In this document: positions 33,812 to 46,579 of the stretch, one piece after another
Position numbering within the stretch: position 1 is the first letter of the stretch
How the letters are laid out: every line of letters starts with the position of its first letter
DNA from: Epiperipatus broadwayi
Lineage: Eukaryota; Onychophora; Udeonychophora; Euonychophora; Peripatidae
Assembly: GCA_028023455.1 (NCBI GenBank)
Contig: JAQFVV010012988.1
Coordinates: forward strand, 250,001-314,000
Direction of reading: 5' to 3'
DNA length: 64,000 nucleotides
Translations under genes and position numbers: made by a program
Notes under the pieces: model-generated
Told to the model about the DNA's origin: nothing
Database searches by the model: none
Seen by the model: only the letters and a program-made list of their open reading frames with translations

Positions 33812-34180
33812 ATATATAAAATTCATAAATAAAAGTTTCTAAATCACTCAACTTTGCATTTTCAATCTCTGAATATCACATGATGCCCAAGCAACCAATT
33901 ATTTAATTATGTGTAAATTTATATATTTTTTTAAAAAAATAATCTTCGAAAAGTATGAATAATTTGTGTTCTTGTGGAATAGTTATTGTCTCATTTTACT
34001 TCTTGTCTCCACTTTTATCTTCTTGCTGTTTGGCAACATCGTTCATTTAGATAGCATATACAAATTATTTTTAAAAGAAACATTTTTTTATGTATATATA
34101 AGTTTGCTATCCTGTCAGTTACATATTTATATATTTATTACACTTTGATTTACGAGTGTCAAACCTTCCACTTATCAACT
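33812..34180. other. AT-rich stretch, no gene seen
   Basis: Hydrophobic short frames (for example plus 33966-34148) reflect T-rich composition. No supported feature. Confidence 0.4.
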
Positions 34181-34684
34181 ACACCTGGGTCTTGTTTTAT
34201 GCAGATTTATTTAATGTGATTTTGAAATTATGCAATTCATGTTTCTTCTTAATATCTTTGTATGCGGTTTTTTCTTATGCGATAAAAATTATTAGATCAG
34301 AAGTCGAGCTCCAATAATGCGCTATTACTTTAAATATTATAAATTTTGCACACTCACACATCATATTTAAAGTAATAGCACATTATCAGAGTTCAACTTC
34401 CATCAAATAATTTCAATATTTTCAGCACTTTATAATAGTACTGTAATAGATTTTATGCAATAAAAAATTTCATAATTTACTTAAAATCAGGATTTCCCCA
34501 TTTTATATACATACATTAAATTTTACAAGATTATAATGTAAATCTGTTCAAATGTTATAGAAGCCTAGATTATGCATGTTGTTTTTGCATTTTAAATCAC
34601 ATTTTATTTTTGCTTTTTTTTAAAAAAAGTATATAATCAATTAATCATTTAGGGTCTTCAAGTTTATTTTTAAAAGGTGAGTAA

Positions 34685-34892
34685 CAGCGGTGGGCACAAT
34701 TAAATTTGAGAATTAAAATCTGATTTTTAATTGTAATTAACAATTTAAAAATTACATAACATGATTTGAAATTAATGTGATGTGAAACAATGAAATTTGA
34801 TTTTTAAACGGAATTGAAAATTAAAAAATTAAAGACAAAAATAAGAATTTAATTTTTAATTGTTAGTTTTAATTAAATTTTGCCCAACAGTG
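34685..34892. mobile_element. hAT-like MITE inside Tigger-like copy 2
   Basis: 208 bp from CAGCGGTGGGCACAATT to TTTTGCCCAACAGTG. It is flanked by GTGAGTAA and GTGAGTCA, an 8-bp duplication with one mismatch. The AT-rich interior has long A/T palindromes. The same insert occurs in copy 1. Confidence 0.75.
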
Positions 34893-34962
34893 GTGAGTCA
34901 GTGTCTTTTTATTATCATAAGTCTAAGTTCTTATTTTTATTTTAAACTTTTAGTTTACCCTA

Positions 34963-35100
34963 ATGGAGAGGAAAAAACACCTAAGAAAATGAATTTCTTT
35001 GGAAACAAAAATTTTAATTTTAGAACGTTTAAAGAAATGGAAAGGATCAACAGTGATTGGAAAACATTTTACTTTGGGTGAATCCACTATAAGACCAATT
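34963..35100 (+). pseudogene. CENP-B-type helix-turn-helix remnant of pogo/Tigger transposase
   Basis: From ATG 34963 the frame reads MERKKHLRK, a stop, then ISLETKILILERLKKWKGST and VIGKHFTLGESTI. The spacing (basic start, ETK.LIL..L, hydrophobic turn, STI recognition helix) is that of the CENP-B N-terminal DNA-binding domain. The second DNA-binding half and the DDE domain are absent. Confidence 0.7.
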
Positions 35101-35519
35101 TAAAAAAATGAAGTTGGTGCTAGTTGTATTTCCTCTTGTGATGAATTTGATGCCTCAAATAGCGATAATGATTAAAATACCATACATGTATGAAAAAAAT
35201 GTAAATTACGCATAAAATTAAATACTGTAGTTAATAAAAAAAGTAAAATAAGTTTGTCTTGTATCAATTTTTTTTAAATTTGAAATTTTTTATTAGTCAT
35301 ATTTTATTTTCTTATTTTTTTTTATGTGAATTTTAAAGTAATTTTACATTGTTGCTGTGCTTTTATGTGATTTTTGGAAAATTATAGTATGTATCCCCCA
35401 TTTTTCAAGGTAAGTCTATTTTTGTGCGATTTCTTTTGTGTGCATTTTCTGAGGAACCTATCTACCACATAAAATGAGACCCAGGTGTACTTTAAATAAA
35501 TACATTAATGATTATTATA

Positions 35520-36000
35520 TAAGGGATTCGAACTCAGACTTTCACACAACCCAACTCTCCATGCCATCTCATATTGCTGACCCACCTGATCACACACATG
35601 TTGAAAAGGTAAATAATCATCAATTATTGTAATTCATGCTAAACCAGCAATCATTAGTTGATGCAGATTAACATCTCCACACATATATACAATCAGTGCT
35701 CAGCTTTATATTAAGATAGCTAATCTTCATACTTTAATGGACAAGCTTCAAACTACTCCAACCCACAAAAGCTGAGTACTAATTGTATATATGTGTGGAG
35801 ATGGTAATCTGGACCAACTGATGATTGCTAGTTTGGGATGAAATACTTATATTGGTGATTATTTATCTTTTCAGCATCTGTGCGATCAGGTGGATCAACA
35901 ATATGAAATAGCATGGAGGGTTGAGGGTCATGTTAAAGTCTGAGTTTGAATCCCCTATATATTATATTACATGTGCCGGTGTGTGTAAGCCTGTTCAGTG
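35520..36000. repeat. Family A foldback element, copy A3 (short form)
   Basis: Inverted arms 35525-35765 and 35768-35990 meet with almost no spacer. The left arm has GATTCGAACTCAGACTTTCA and the right arm returns AAGTCTGAGTTTGAATCCCC. The central GACCCCTCATGTACAGG portion of other copies is missing. Confidence 0.8.
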
Positions 36001-37073
36001 TATTAAATTACATATCAATGATTATTATTAATTATTTCTTAAATTAGAGGTTATTCATAGCCTAGATGTAAGCTTTAACCCACAGCTAAAAATTAATATA
36101 TCTGATTTTTTAAATAAAGATATAAATTCCTACTAATATTGATTTTACCCTACGTTTATATTTGTAATTCAAATGATTGTGTCGAACTTCACCGCACTTA
36201 GCATTAGGTTATAAAGAAGAAAGAAACAAAGCAAACGAACAAACGTTTGCAAATTTGAATAACAAATACCTACTAGTGAATCAATCTTTTTACCTCGCTT
36301 TTGCTATATATATATATTAGATATACTTAAAACTTTTATAGGTATCAAAAGAAAAAAATAATTTTTAGAACTTCCTAGTCTTGATAATTTTTTTCGCATA
36401 AATAAAGTTTCGAAACATAGCGTATATATAAAATTACTGATAATAGACATACAAATTATATATATATATTATTAATCTGTAATCGTTTGGATTAATGAAT
36501 TTGCTATAATATATTAAAATTCTATTTTTTTAACTAACTATGTATACAATACAAATAAAGTTTATTTCTGATTTAAAATATTTTTCAAAATTATTATAAA
36601 ACCTGAAGAATACTGAATAATAATTTTATTAGTTCAATCAATCCGGAAACTTCACATCTTAAAATAACTTTCCTTTTTGTTTGACCTTAAATGATTTTTT
36701 TTATATCGAATATTTTATTGTCATTAACTTTATAATATATAAATATTACCTTATTTACGATTAAAGCTCTTTTTAAATGATTTAGGTAGCGCTAGTTTCT
36801 TATTATTTTACTTTTTACTCTTTTGCAGACGTCATTAGACTTGTCTAATTTAGTTAATTTATTTATTTTAAACATTATTTTTACAAAATATTAACGTAAA
36901 CAGAATAAGCATTGACTAGTGAAATAAAGCATATTGTTCCCAGTTTATTTTTTTTTTATATGATAAAAGTAGTTAATAAAGACTAATATTTATTGAGAGT
37001 AACTTATACTAAGATGCGAATTTTGTTTCTTTGACTAAAAATTACCTACTATAAAAAATGTATATAACATAAG
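36001..37073. other. AT-rich stretch, no gene seen
   Basis: Long A/T-rich sequence with short dinucleotide runs. No supported feature. Confidence 0.4.
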
Positions 37074-37081
37074 ACAATGTA

Positions 37082-37291
37082 TGGACAATTGAAATTTTAA
37101 ACTGGATTCCAAGAGATCGTAAAAGACCCAGAAAGAGATCACATGTGAGATGGATGGATGAAATAAGAAAGTGTGCAGGAGTGATGTAGAGAAAAGAAGC
37201 TAAAGATCGGAGAAGATGGATTAAACTTGGAGAGACCTTTATCCTGCAATGGATTGATAATGGTTGATAATGATGATGATGATGATGATGT
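37082..37291 (+). mobile_element. RTE-like LINE, 210-bp 3' end fragment with 8-bp target duplication
   Basis: Matches the 3' end of the RTE copy at 25.8 kb (GGACAATTGAAATTTTAAAC, GATTCCAAGAG, TGGAGAGACCTTTATCCTGC) and ends in (GAT)n. It is flanked by ACAATGTA at 37074-37081 and 37292-37299. This is a severely 5'-truncated insertion with a clean duplication, so it is fairly recent. Confidence 0.85.
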
Positions 37292-37299
37292 ACAATGTA

Positions 37300-38845
37300 A
37301 ATATTTTGAGTATTACTTTATCCGTAACTTTTCTTCCTCTTATCGCAGCCCAATGTTTATTTTTATCTATTGTGTCGTGTGTTTTTTTATTAGACGTTTT
37401 AACATCTTTTAAGATAATGTTTACGACTTCTCTTCTATTTTTATTTTTCAAATACTCATTTACATATATTTGGCCGTTAATGATGGATTGTGTTAGTGGT
37501 GAATAATAAGTAATGAGAGCACATATTTTTATATTAGTAAACGAACACTAAATTTTACAAACCTATTTCGGAAAAAACTGTATGAATAATAAATAATATT
37601 TTAGATGTTATAAATAGTCAGAATGTGATCTTATCTTTTACTTTCTTTTTTTTTCCTTTATTGTTGTTTTTTTGTTTTGTTTTTCACATCGTCGTTTGCC
37701 ATTTCTTAAGACTATTTAAATAAAAATAAGATTATAAAATAAATAAACAAAGTAAAATCTCCAGTTGTTTTAGCTTCTAGAAAGTTAGCCGTTTAGGAGA
37801 AGTATGATTTTTTCATAGTTTTCCTCTGATTTTCTTTTGAAATCATTTCACAAGCTTTTCACAAGTGAAGAATTGTTGATATTGTAAACTTTGGCTTTAG
37901 TTCGGTTGGTGTTATTTGTTTTGGAATAAACTTTTAATATAGAATTACATTTGTTTTTACTTTTAATAATTTTCAGACTGCAAATTATATTGATAAGTCT
38001 CATGATTTTTTTAATAGTTCAACATTTTCTTATTGTTATATCTCACCTTGCTTTCAAATAATGGAGTAGCTCATATTCCATCTTGACTTGATTAAATGCA
38101 ACATTTATTGACATGGGCCAATGTATTTACAAATAGATAATATAAGTCCAATGCCAAAAATGGGCCAATAAGCAATGATGCTCGCTGAATCTGATTGCCC
38201 TCATCATGGATGGAAATCTGGCTATAAATAGTCAATTCATTTAGATGTAAGTCAAAGAACAACTACTGTCAAAGCTGAATGGCAGTATAGTTGTCCACAA
38301 TATGGTTGAGCAGTGGCATGAGTTCAAGTTAAACTGGAAACTGCTAGACATGAACCAGACATGAGGCAAACTGAAATAATACAACTGAAAATATCACCTT
38401 ATTTTTTCAAAAGGCAGCTGCTGTCATGATAACAGTTGGAAGAGGTCAATAAACTTATAATTCCTGAAGACTTTCCTTCCATAGTTGCAAGGGAACTAGC
38501 AGCTGTACCTCACCAACAGTATCAGGCAAAAGTATAACATTATGTGTAGTGTAAATATGCATTTTATATTAATAAATATATTGAATGTATTGTTAGCTTG
38601 TGATTATGCATAGTCATGGTGAAACAGATCCCCACATAAAATCAGCTATTCCTAGAGCATGAGATCAATTCTGGTCATAAATTTGATCTCTTACCATCAA
38701 AGTAGTTTGTACTGAGTGCAAAAAAAGATTTAAAGAGGCATTGTTTATCACCAACAATGCCCATGCAATAAATAAAAATGATTCATGTGTTGCTTTATCA
38801 TGCAAGTGGAATATGCAAATCTATCAATTTACATATTAATTATTT
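37300..38845. other. Mixed AT-rich sequence, no gene I can support
   Basis: 37300-38040 is T-rich filler. 38050-38540 is less AT-biased (CATCATGGATGGAAATCTGG, GGGAACTAGCAGCTGTACCT) but no frame stays open, so an old decayed element or processed pseudogene is possible. Confidence 0.3.
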
Positions 38846-38849
38846 TATA

Positions 38850-39715
38850 TATGGGGTTCAAACTCAGACTTTTACATGACCCACCACTCTCAGTGCCATC
38901 TCATATTGCTGACTCACCTGATCACACACATGTTGAAAAGGTAAATAATCACCAATATACGTATTTCATGCTAAACCAGCAATCATCAGTTGGTCTAGAT
39001 TACTAACCTCACACATATATATAATCAGTACTCAGCTTTATATTAAGATAGCCAATCTTTATATTTTAATGGACAGGCTTCAAACTATTCCAACTCACAA
39101 CTCTTCAGCCTTCCATTTCATTGAAAATCTGATGATGGAACATTCAAAGCCCTTATTAGTGCCAAGGTTGTCATCCTACCCATGTTGACATATTAGTCAT
39201 TCTAACCCCTCATGTACAGGATAATAATCCATTTATACATACATATGTGAGGGATGTGCAGACCTTTTACACACTATTTATATAAATTAATACATTGTAA
39301 AGGCTTAAACCTGCATTTATATATGTAATATATACGAGGTTTGAACTCAGACTTTCACATGACCCACCACTGAACGTTCCATCATCAGATTTTCAATGAA
39401 ATGGAAGGCTGAAGAGTTGTGAGTTGGAATAGTTTGAAGCCTGTCCATTAAAGTATAAAGATTGGCTATCTTAATATAAAGCTGAGTACTGATTATATAT
39501 GTGTGTAAGGATAGTAATCTAGACCAACTGATGATTGCTGGTTTAGCATGAAATACATCTATTGGTAATTATTTACCTTTTCCACATGTGTGTGATCAGG
39601 TGGGTCAGCAATATGAGATGGCACTGAGAGTGGTGGGTCATGTGAAAGTCTGAGTTCGAACCCATATATATTACATATATAAATGCAGGTTTAAGCCTGT
39701 ACAATGTATTAATAT
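38850..39715. repeat. Family A foldback element, complete copy A4
   Basis: Left arm 38850-39230, right arm 39290-39715. The left arm carries CACACATGTTGAAAAGGTAA and ATGCTAAACCAGCAATCATC. The right arm returns GCTGGTTTAGCATGAAATAC and ends GTCTGAGTTCGAACCC. The two arms are nearly equal in length and highly similar, so this looks the youngest of the set. GAGTTCGAACCC is a good Pol III B-box match. Confidence 0.87.
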
Positions 39716-40749
39716 TAATTATTTTGTACATTCGTTCTCTACTTCCTTTTTCTCATTTACAAATCTGACTTGATCTAATACTGTGCTAAGAATATGATCT
39801 GCCCAGGTGAAAGCAGTGCTAATTGTTCAACTTTCCTGTGTAGTGAACTAAGCTTTGCATTGAATTACAAAATAATGAGGGGGGGAAAAAGCTTATAGAG
39901 GCACAACAGTAATACTATTTGAGCAAGTTGACTGAAGAAAAATGCTATATATTTTTCTGTTCTCACTTGTTGAGTTAATAAACTTTTATCTTAGAATTGG
40001 AATCAGGAGATCCTAGGATCAATTCTGCCTCTTAGGCAATAAAGCAGTGTGGGATTTTTTAATAGAATTACAAATGCTTAAGATTTATATGTTCCAAAAA
40101 ATAGAAATTTTTAAATTTTTGCTGAGTTGGAACAATTGCATTTTACATATAGTAAATAGAAGCAGGCAAATAAGTAGGAAGATAAGTAGATGGAAGAATG
40201 TATAGATTTATCAACAGATAGATAGGTAGACAGCAAGATATACACCTTTCTTTTTTTAATTGATTACAATTACAAAAATTATAATTCGCTATTACTTTTA
40301 CATTTATTTATTTAATGTAAAAATCTAATCAACCAAGAAGATAAAATTACCAAGATAATTCTTATGCTTCATTTTTAAAAAAAGATCATCTTAAGTTAAT
40401 CATGTTTTGGATTGAGTATAAAAGAAACAAGTAATTAAAACTGATTTAACACTTGCAAAAATGTTAGACTAAATGCCAAACATTCTTAATATACCTAAGT
40501 GATATCTATTTATAATTGAAAGTGAACAAATAATGAATACATGTAATGTATACACATTTCTATTATAAACTCAAATGGCATATACAATATATATATATAT
40601 ATATAAGATAATTCTATCCTAGTAAATGATTTATATTAATTATTAATTATCTAAATAGATTTTATCAAATGTACAGGAAAGAAATTTATCACTTGTAAAT
40701 TAAATTGTAGTAATATACAAGTAATATCCTAAAAAAATTCTGAATCTGA
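39716..40749. other. AT-rich stretch, no gene seen
   Basis: Contains short AT-dinucleotide runs (40585-40605) and a GATA-like patch at 40200-40240. No supported feature. Confidence 0.4.
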
Positions 40750-41185
<436 letters not shown>

Positions 41186-42360
41186 GTCTTAAAATAAATA
41201 GAATTACTAATATTTTTTTAAAAAAGTGATGTAGTTTGTCATATTTTTGTAAGTTTATAGTAAAAAAACAATACACATTCAAAGCATTTCCAAATTAATT
41301 AAAATGTTTACACTTTGATTGCAAAATTTTACTGACAAGAGTAAAGTCATATTTGTAAAGTAACTTATATATAAATAAATAAAAAACAAGTGCGGGTAGA
41401 TTTGATTTATAAAGATACAAACAGAATTAAGGTATATTGCTTCTCTTTATATGTGCGATTTTAATTATTGTATATCTTAAGTAGTAGATAAGTTTATGTT
41501 AAAGAGAACACGCATTCAAAAGAAATAAGTCGTAAGATAAGTTCTAAGTTAATAAAAAAAAAAAACACCGCATAAGTATTTACCACGTCTTATATGAACA
41601 AAATAAATGATAAAAAATTTGATTTAATAAATAAAATGTGTATATATAAAAAAAATATTGACAAATATAAATCTGTTTTTTTTTTTTTAAGGAATAAAAA
41701 ACCAATAAAGCTGAAATATAAAAACTTACTCAAAAGTATAGAATCTAGTTTAAATATGTATTATAAAAAATGTTAGTTCGACATCAAAGAAAAACTTTAT
41801 AAAGTTTTACGGGGGAAGGGGGGGGGTCAACATTAGTTTTCAAAAGAAATAAATTAGATAAAAACATTAGTAAATAATAAAATGTACTTAAACATATACT
41901 TTTTAACTTTTGCATATAATTCTAAAGCATCGTGGTTGAGAAAAAGTCTAAATCTGTTAATATGAATGTACAGCAATTTTTTACTAAAATATATGATTTT
42001 AATATAAGATTTTAAATAACTTGGTTGAACAATTTCTTTTAGCAAATAAAAAAAAACAATTTTTTATCAAATAAAATTTATTTATATAAATTTATTCAAA
42101 TGTCATAGCATCATTTTTTTATATATTTATTACATCAAGACATATAAATTTCTATATACATCTGCAGTCTGATTAATATCATCGTTTCATTTAAAAATAA
42201 GTCCATCCAGACAGATAACCAGATAGGCATATAGGCAGATAATTAATTGGATGGACGATAATATACAGACAGATAGTCGAACATATAAATAGGTAGGTAG
42301 ATAGACAAATAGGCATATATACAGACATACATATATACAGACTGAAAAATGGGTGGATAC
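41186..42360. other. AT-rich stretch, no gene seen
   Basis: G runs at 41811-41827 (GGGGGAAGGGGGGGG type). From about 42200 the sequence is a decaying GATA-type repeat that leads into the tract at 42361. Short frames are compositional. Confidence 0.4.
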
Positions 42361-42604
<244 letters not shown>

Positions 42605-43831
42605 TAAGAAGATATATAAACTTGCAGATAGATAAACAGAAATACTGATAAATAAATTGAGAGACATATAGACAAACAGATAGATAAACGGATAAATAGA
42701 TAGATGATAGATAATCTTATATGTCAATTAATATATTGGTGTGAATGGTATCAAAGATTTTAAACTGTAAACGTTTTTCTAAGTAAACTTTACAATTTTA
42801 AAGCATCAGTCATGTGATTCCTAAAAAGTAATTTGCAAAAAACATTATGGTTAAGAAAAACAATGAAATTTTGATTTAGCAAGATCTTCTTATTTGCAGC
42901 CTATGCCAAATAAAAAAAGAAGTGCAAATGAGAAAAATTGGTTCATAGAAGTTATATTCACTTAAATTGATGGTAGAGATACAATACTTATACATACAAG
43001 AATGTATCTACGCGTGCGTGTATGTCGAACTGAAATGGTCATAAAGCTCAAAGACATCTTCAATTATCTCTCACAAAAGAACAGTAGAGAATCCATTATC
43101 TATCAGTCTTGGCACCTGATAGACGGTGAAGGATTGCCTGAATACATATTGTTTTACTCACTAAGAGTTATCTATATATCCATTTATTGTTCATTTAATA
43201 GCTAAATCAGCAACCTGATAGAAATCTCTAGGCCTCCGAAAAGAAAAGTTCAAATATATCTAACCTGAATTCGAATTTAGATTGTAATCATGGCATGAAA
43301 TCGTGTCACTGAGATACTATGAAGTTTGTTATGTAGGGCAAATTTTTAAAGTAAATGTTTAAGTTTTTGGATATCTTTAAACATTACTCATAAAATATAA
43401 TTTAAAAAGTATTTCCATTTTAAGATTTTTTCTTTTAATTAAATTTTCATAAATTGATTTCATCAAATTTCGTTTGTTTAAACAAGTTTATATTTTAACT
43501 TCGTTTACTTTCTTATGTTATTAAACAAGATGTTATTCTTTCTTATATATATATATATTTTTTTTGATAAATTAGTAATAAGTCTTGAGAGATGAGGTTT
43601 ATATGAAAATCGAAATCACATACTTTTCCAGGTGGAGATTCATTTCAAATAGCTTTTATAAATTTGTACAGCTCTTCTTTTATTAAACTAAAAATGAAAT
43701 GAGATAAGAAAAAAACATACCTTTAAAAGAAAATGTTTGTAATAAATAACAATTTGATTTTCTTTGCAGCGCATTGAAATTTTAAATCCACTTGAAAATT
43801 ATACTTCAAGGGATTAAAGAGATAAAGATCA
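42605..43831. other. Mixed stretch with one weak exon candidate at 43020-43160
   Basis: The plus-strand frame near 43032-43160 reads VIKLKDIFNYLSQKNSRESI then HLIDGEGLPEYILFYSL, less AT-biased than its surroundings. It has protein-like composition but I do not recognise it, and no clear splice sites bound it. The rest is AT-rich with no feature. Confidence 0.25.
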
Positions 43832-43875
43832 CATGATTACCATTTCTTATGCTTGCTCATAACTGTTATTAAAAC
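43832..43875 (+). repeat. Family B repeat, copy B4 left end
   Basis: Carries CACATGATTACCATTTCTTA and GCTCATAACTGTTATTAAAA, the start of a family B unit. It is cut by the LINE-C fragment and resumes at 44616. Confidence 0.6.
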
Positions 43876-44615
43876 AGATGTGATGTGATGTACCATGACT
43901 TCTCCTTAAACAGAGTCAGGAATCTCTCGGCAACTATGCCCAAAGAAACCTGTTAACCATTTTACCTTTCCCTTTCATTCCCCACCCTAAGCTTTCTCAT
44001 AATCTGCTCCATCCCATTTCCACAACATAATCTTTGTTAACTCTATGGCCTTTATATCTAAATTTATCTTATCTTTTCCCAAACCCAGCATAAAAACCAA
44101 TAACTCACTTTCTGTATAATCACTTTGTTCATATTTATTCTCCCATAACTTCATTATTTGTACCCTTTCTGCTTTCAAGCATTTACATTCAATCAACAGA
44201 TGCCTAATATTTTCTATATCTTTCTTACACAATTTGCAGACTAAATTACCCATATTTTTCCATTTACATGTATATTCTCTTGTTGCTAAAGATCCCATTC
44301 AAGCCTTAAACAATAAGCTATTTTCCTTACTATTATCATAAATTAACTCACACCCAATGTTCCGTTTACTTGTATATATATTTAAACTCTTTTTACTCTC
44401 CATACTAGTTCTCCATCTCTCAAATTCCCTATTCTTTATTAATGTACCTATTCTTTTACCCCATTCCTTACCACTATAACACTCAACAATTCTCCTAACA
44501 CAATCATCTCACCTTTTATACAAGTATACTGATATAAATTCTTTATCCAAATCCTTTGCATACTTCATTACCTTTCTCACCTACCTTGTTGTCTGCCCTA
44601 TACTCATAACCCACT
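43876..44615 (-). pseudogene. LINE-C fragment, copy 2
   Basis: The minus-strand frame at 44298-43987 reads MGNLVCKLCKKDIENIRHLL then ECKCLKAERVQIMKLWENKY, matching copy 1 and including the CX2CX8HX4C motif. The 3' end is a short CATCACATCACAT tail. AACAGA occurs at both junctions with the family B repeat and may be the target duplication. The 5' end is truncated. Confidence 0.75.
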
Positions 44616-44885
44616 TAAATACTATTTTAACAGACAAAACTCCTCATGTACTAGTGCCACTCAGTGCAAGCTAGAGTAATCAATGGACACCAGAAGCCCT
44701 GTGCATAAAATCCCTATCTAGACTTCTCACTGATGAAAGCCACTAGCTAGAAACTAGCCTGGAGATATTGGCTGAGTAGACACTAGATAAGGATTTTATG
44801 CACAAGCCTTCTTACATCCATTGATTACTCTAGTTTGCACTGAGTGGTATGGAGAGTTTTACCTGTTTTAATAATAGGTATTAAA
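44616..44885. repeat. Family B hairpin, copy B4 right part
   Basis: Arms 44620-44720 and 44783-44872: GTAATCAATGGACACCAGAA on the left, CATCCATTGATTACTCTAGT on the right. The short loop carries TAGCTAGAAACTAGCC. Confidence 0.75.
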
Positions 44886-45049
44886 GAGATTCGTTCTTAA
44901 AATATGTTTCATTTATATTACACATAACCAGTGCTGTTTAGTAGAAGTTGATACTGAAAGGCTAAAATCAACACACAAATTCTTGGATTGAATCTCAGCT
45001 GAATAAATTAGAAAAAAATCCTCCACTTTAAGATTAACAAAATATTTCA

Positions 45050-45295
45050 ATGGCTTTATTGTTCAAGAGTTCATAAGAAGTTCGAACCCCAGAAATGCCA
45101 ACCCTGGGATTGATTCTAGGACCCACTCTCCTGAATGTGACTCTCTACCACTGCTCCAAACTGCACAGATAAAAATAATTAAATGACCTATTGGTTGAGA
45201 ATTTATAAAAAGTTAGAACCCAAAAAGGATCTGAACTAATTCAAGGACCATCCACACCAGGTTCTGATACTTTATCACTTTCCTAACCAGCAATT
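45050..45295 (-). repeat. tRNA-related SINE (family S), two adjacent partial copies
   Basis: The minus strand at 45160-45050 has GGAGCAGTGGTAGAGAGTCA (A-box-like), then GAATCAATCCCAGGG and GGGGTTCGAACTTC (B-box-like). A more decayed second copy spans 45295-45184 (GAGAATTTATAAAAAGTTAG on the plus strand). No intact tRNA fold. Confidence 0.55.
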
Positions 45296-45555
45296 TAATT
45301 ATTTCTATGATAATGTTATGTTGAACTTGCCATCAATATGTCATGAGATTTTTTTTTAGATGTAGAAATTTAGATATTTTTTTTAAATCTAGTTCACCTA
45401 AAGAGTAAAAATTATTTGCAAAATGCATGCATAGTGCTAAAGAGTTGTCTGAATTTCTGCAATGATGGATGGTTGTAGTGTGTGGCATTGAGAAAAGGGG
45501 TGCACTAATAAAAACCAAAAAAATTATCTGGAATATATATATAAATTTGACAAAT
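45296..45555. other. AT-rich stretch, no gene seen
   Basis: No supported feature between the SINE and the LINE-C fragment. Confidence 0.35.
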
Positions 45556-45557
45556 CA

Positions 45558-46320
45558 CCCTTAATGTGATGTGATGCACTGTGACTTACTTATATGGAAT
45601 CAGGAATCTCTCAGTATCTATGCACAGAGAAACCTGTTAGCTACTTTGACTTCCCTTTCCATTCCCCACCCCAATATATTTTTCTCTATCCTGCTCCATC
45701 CCATTTGCACAACATAATCTTAACTCCATGGCCTTTATGTCTAAAACCCACTTTTCTTTTCCCAAACCCAGCATAAAAACAAATAAATCACTTTCTGTAT
45801 AATCAGGTTTGTTTATATTTATTCTTCCACAACTTTATTATTTGCACCCTTTCTGCTTTCAATCATTTTACATTCAATTAAGAGATGCTAATATTTTCTA
45901 TGCCTTCCTTACACAACTTGACAACTAAATCACCCATATTTTTTTTATTTATGTGTATATTCCCTTGTTGCTAAAGATTCTTTTTGAGCCTTAAACTATA
46001 AACTACTTTTCTTGCTATTATCATAAATTAACTCACACCCAATATTCTGTTTACTTCTATAAATATTTAAACTCTTTTTACTCTCCATCTCTCCAACTCT
46101 CTATTTTTTATTAATGCATCTATTTTTTCAATCCATTCCTTATCACTACAACAATCAACAATTTTCCTAACACAATCATCCCATCTTTTGTATAAGTTCA
46201 CCAACATAAATTCTTTATCTAAATCTTCTACATATTGCATTATTTTTTGCATTCATCTTATTGCCTGTCCTTTATTCATAACCCAATTAAATACTATTTT
46301 GGCTATTCTTTTATTATTCA
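45558..46320 (-). pseudogene. LINE-C fragment, copy 3
   Basis: Minus-strand readings include KIMQYVEDLDKEFMLVNLYK and EKIDALIKNRELERW, which align to decayed copy 1 at 21.90-22.08 kb. The downstream CX2C/H region near 45.9 kb is also recognisable. The 3' tail is CATCACATCACATT. 5'-truncated and frame-broken. Confidence 0.7.
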
Positions 46321-46327
46321 TTTCAAA

Positions 46328-46525
46328 TGTTATTTCAACAACGCCCTCTATGATTAAAAAATAAAGCCTGTCTTTCAAGCAGCACAATCCAAGAAGTTAA
46401 AATTTTAACTCTTGGTTTGAATAAGTCTGACTTTCAATGAGCATCATTACAGAGTAGTATCTTGGATTGTACTTCTTGAAATTCAGACTTTATATTTATT
46501 CACAAGGAGCATTGCTGAAATAACA
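46328..46525. mobile_element. Foldback MITE, 198 bp
   Basis: Perfect 10-bp inverted ends TGTTATTTCA/TGAAATAACA extend imperfectly to about 65 bp (CAATCCAAG on the left arm, CTTGGATTG on the right). No coding capacity. Class unknown; no clear target duplication. Confidence 0.7.
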
Positions 46526-46579
46526 TAACGTTTGGGAGGGTGGTATGTCGTTTTTATATTTGACTTTTTAGCCAGAAAT

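Larger units (their letters stand above)
34182..35487 (+). mobile_element. Tigger/pogo-like DNA transposon (copy 2)
   Basis: Starts CACCTGGGTCTTGTTTTATG and ends ATGAGACCCAGGTG, with TA on each side. It is inverted relative to copy 1 at 1.7 kb, with which it shares terminal 100-bp stretches and most of the interior. It encodes a CENP-B-type DNA-binding remnant at 34963-35100. A full Tigger is roughly 2-2.5 kb, so the catalytic domain has been deleted. Confidence 0.8.

Noticed and set aside
37227-37506. Acidic Asp-run frame and overlapping frames
   Set aside because: They translate the (GAT)n tail of the RTE fragment.
38270-38540. Possible receptor-like coding exon (words such as WHEFKLNW in one frame)
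   Set aside because: The frame breaks within about 20 codons and no splice signals or second motif support it.
45050-45160. Functional tRNA gene
   Set aside because: A- and B-box-like words are present but no cloverleaf can be drawn, and several diverged copies exist, so it is a SINE.
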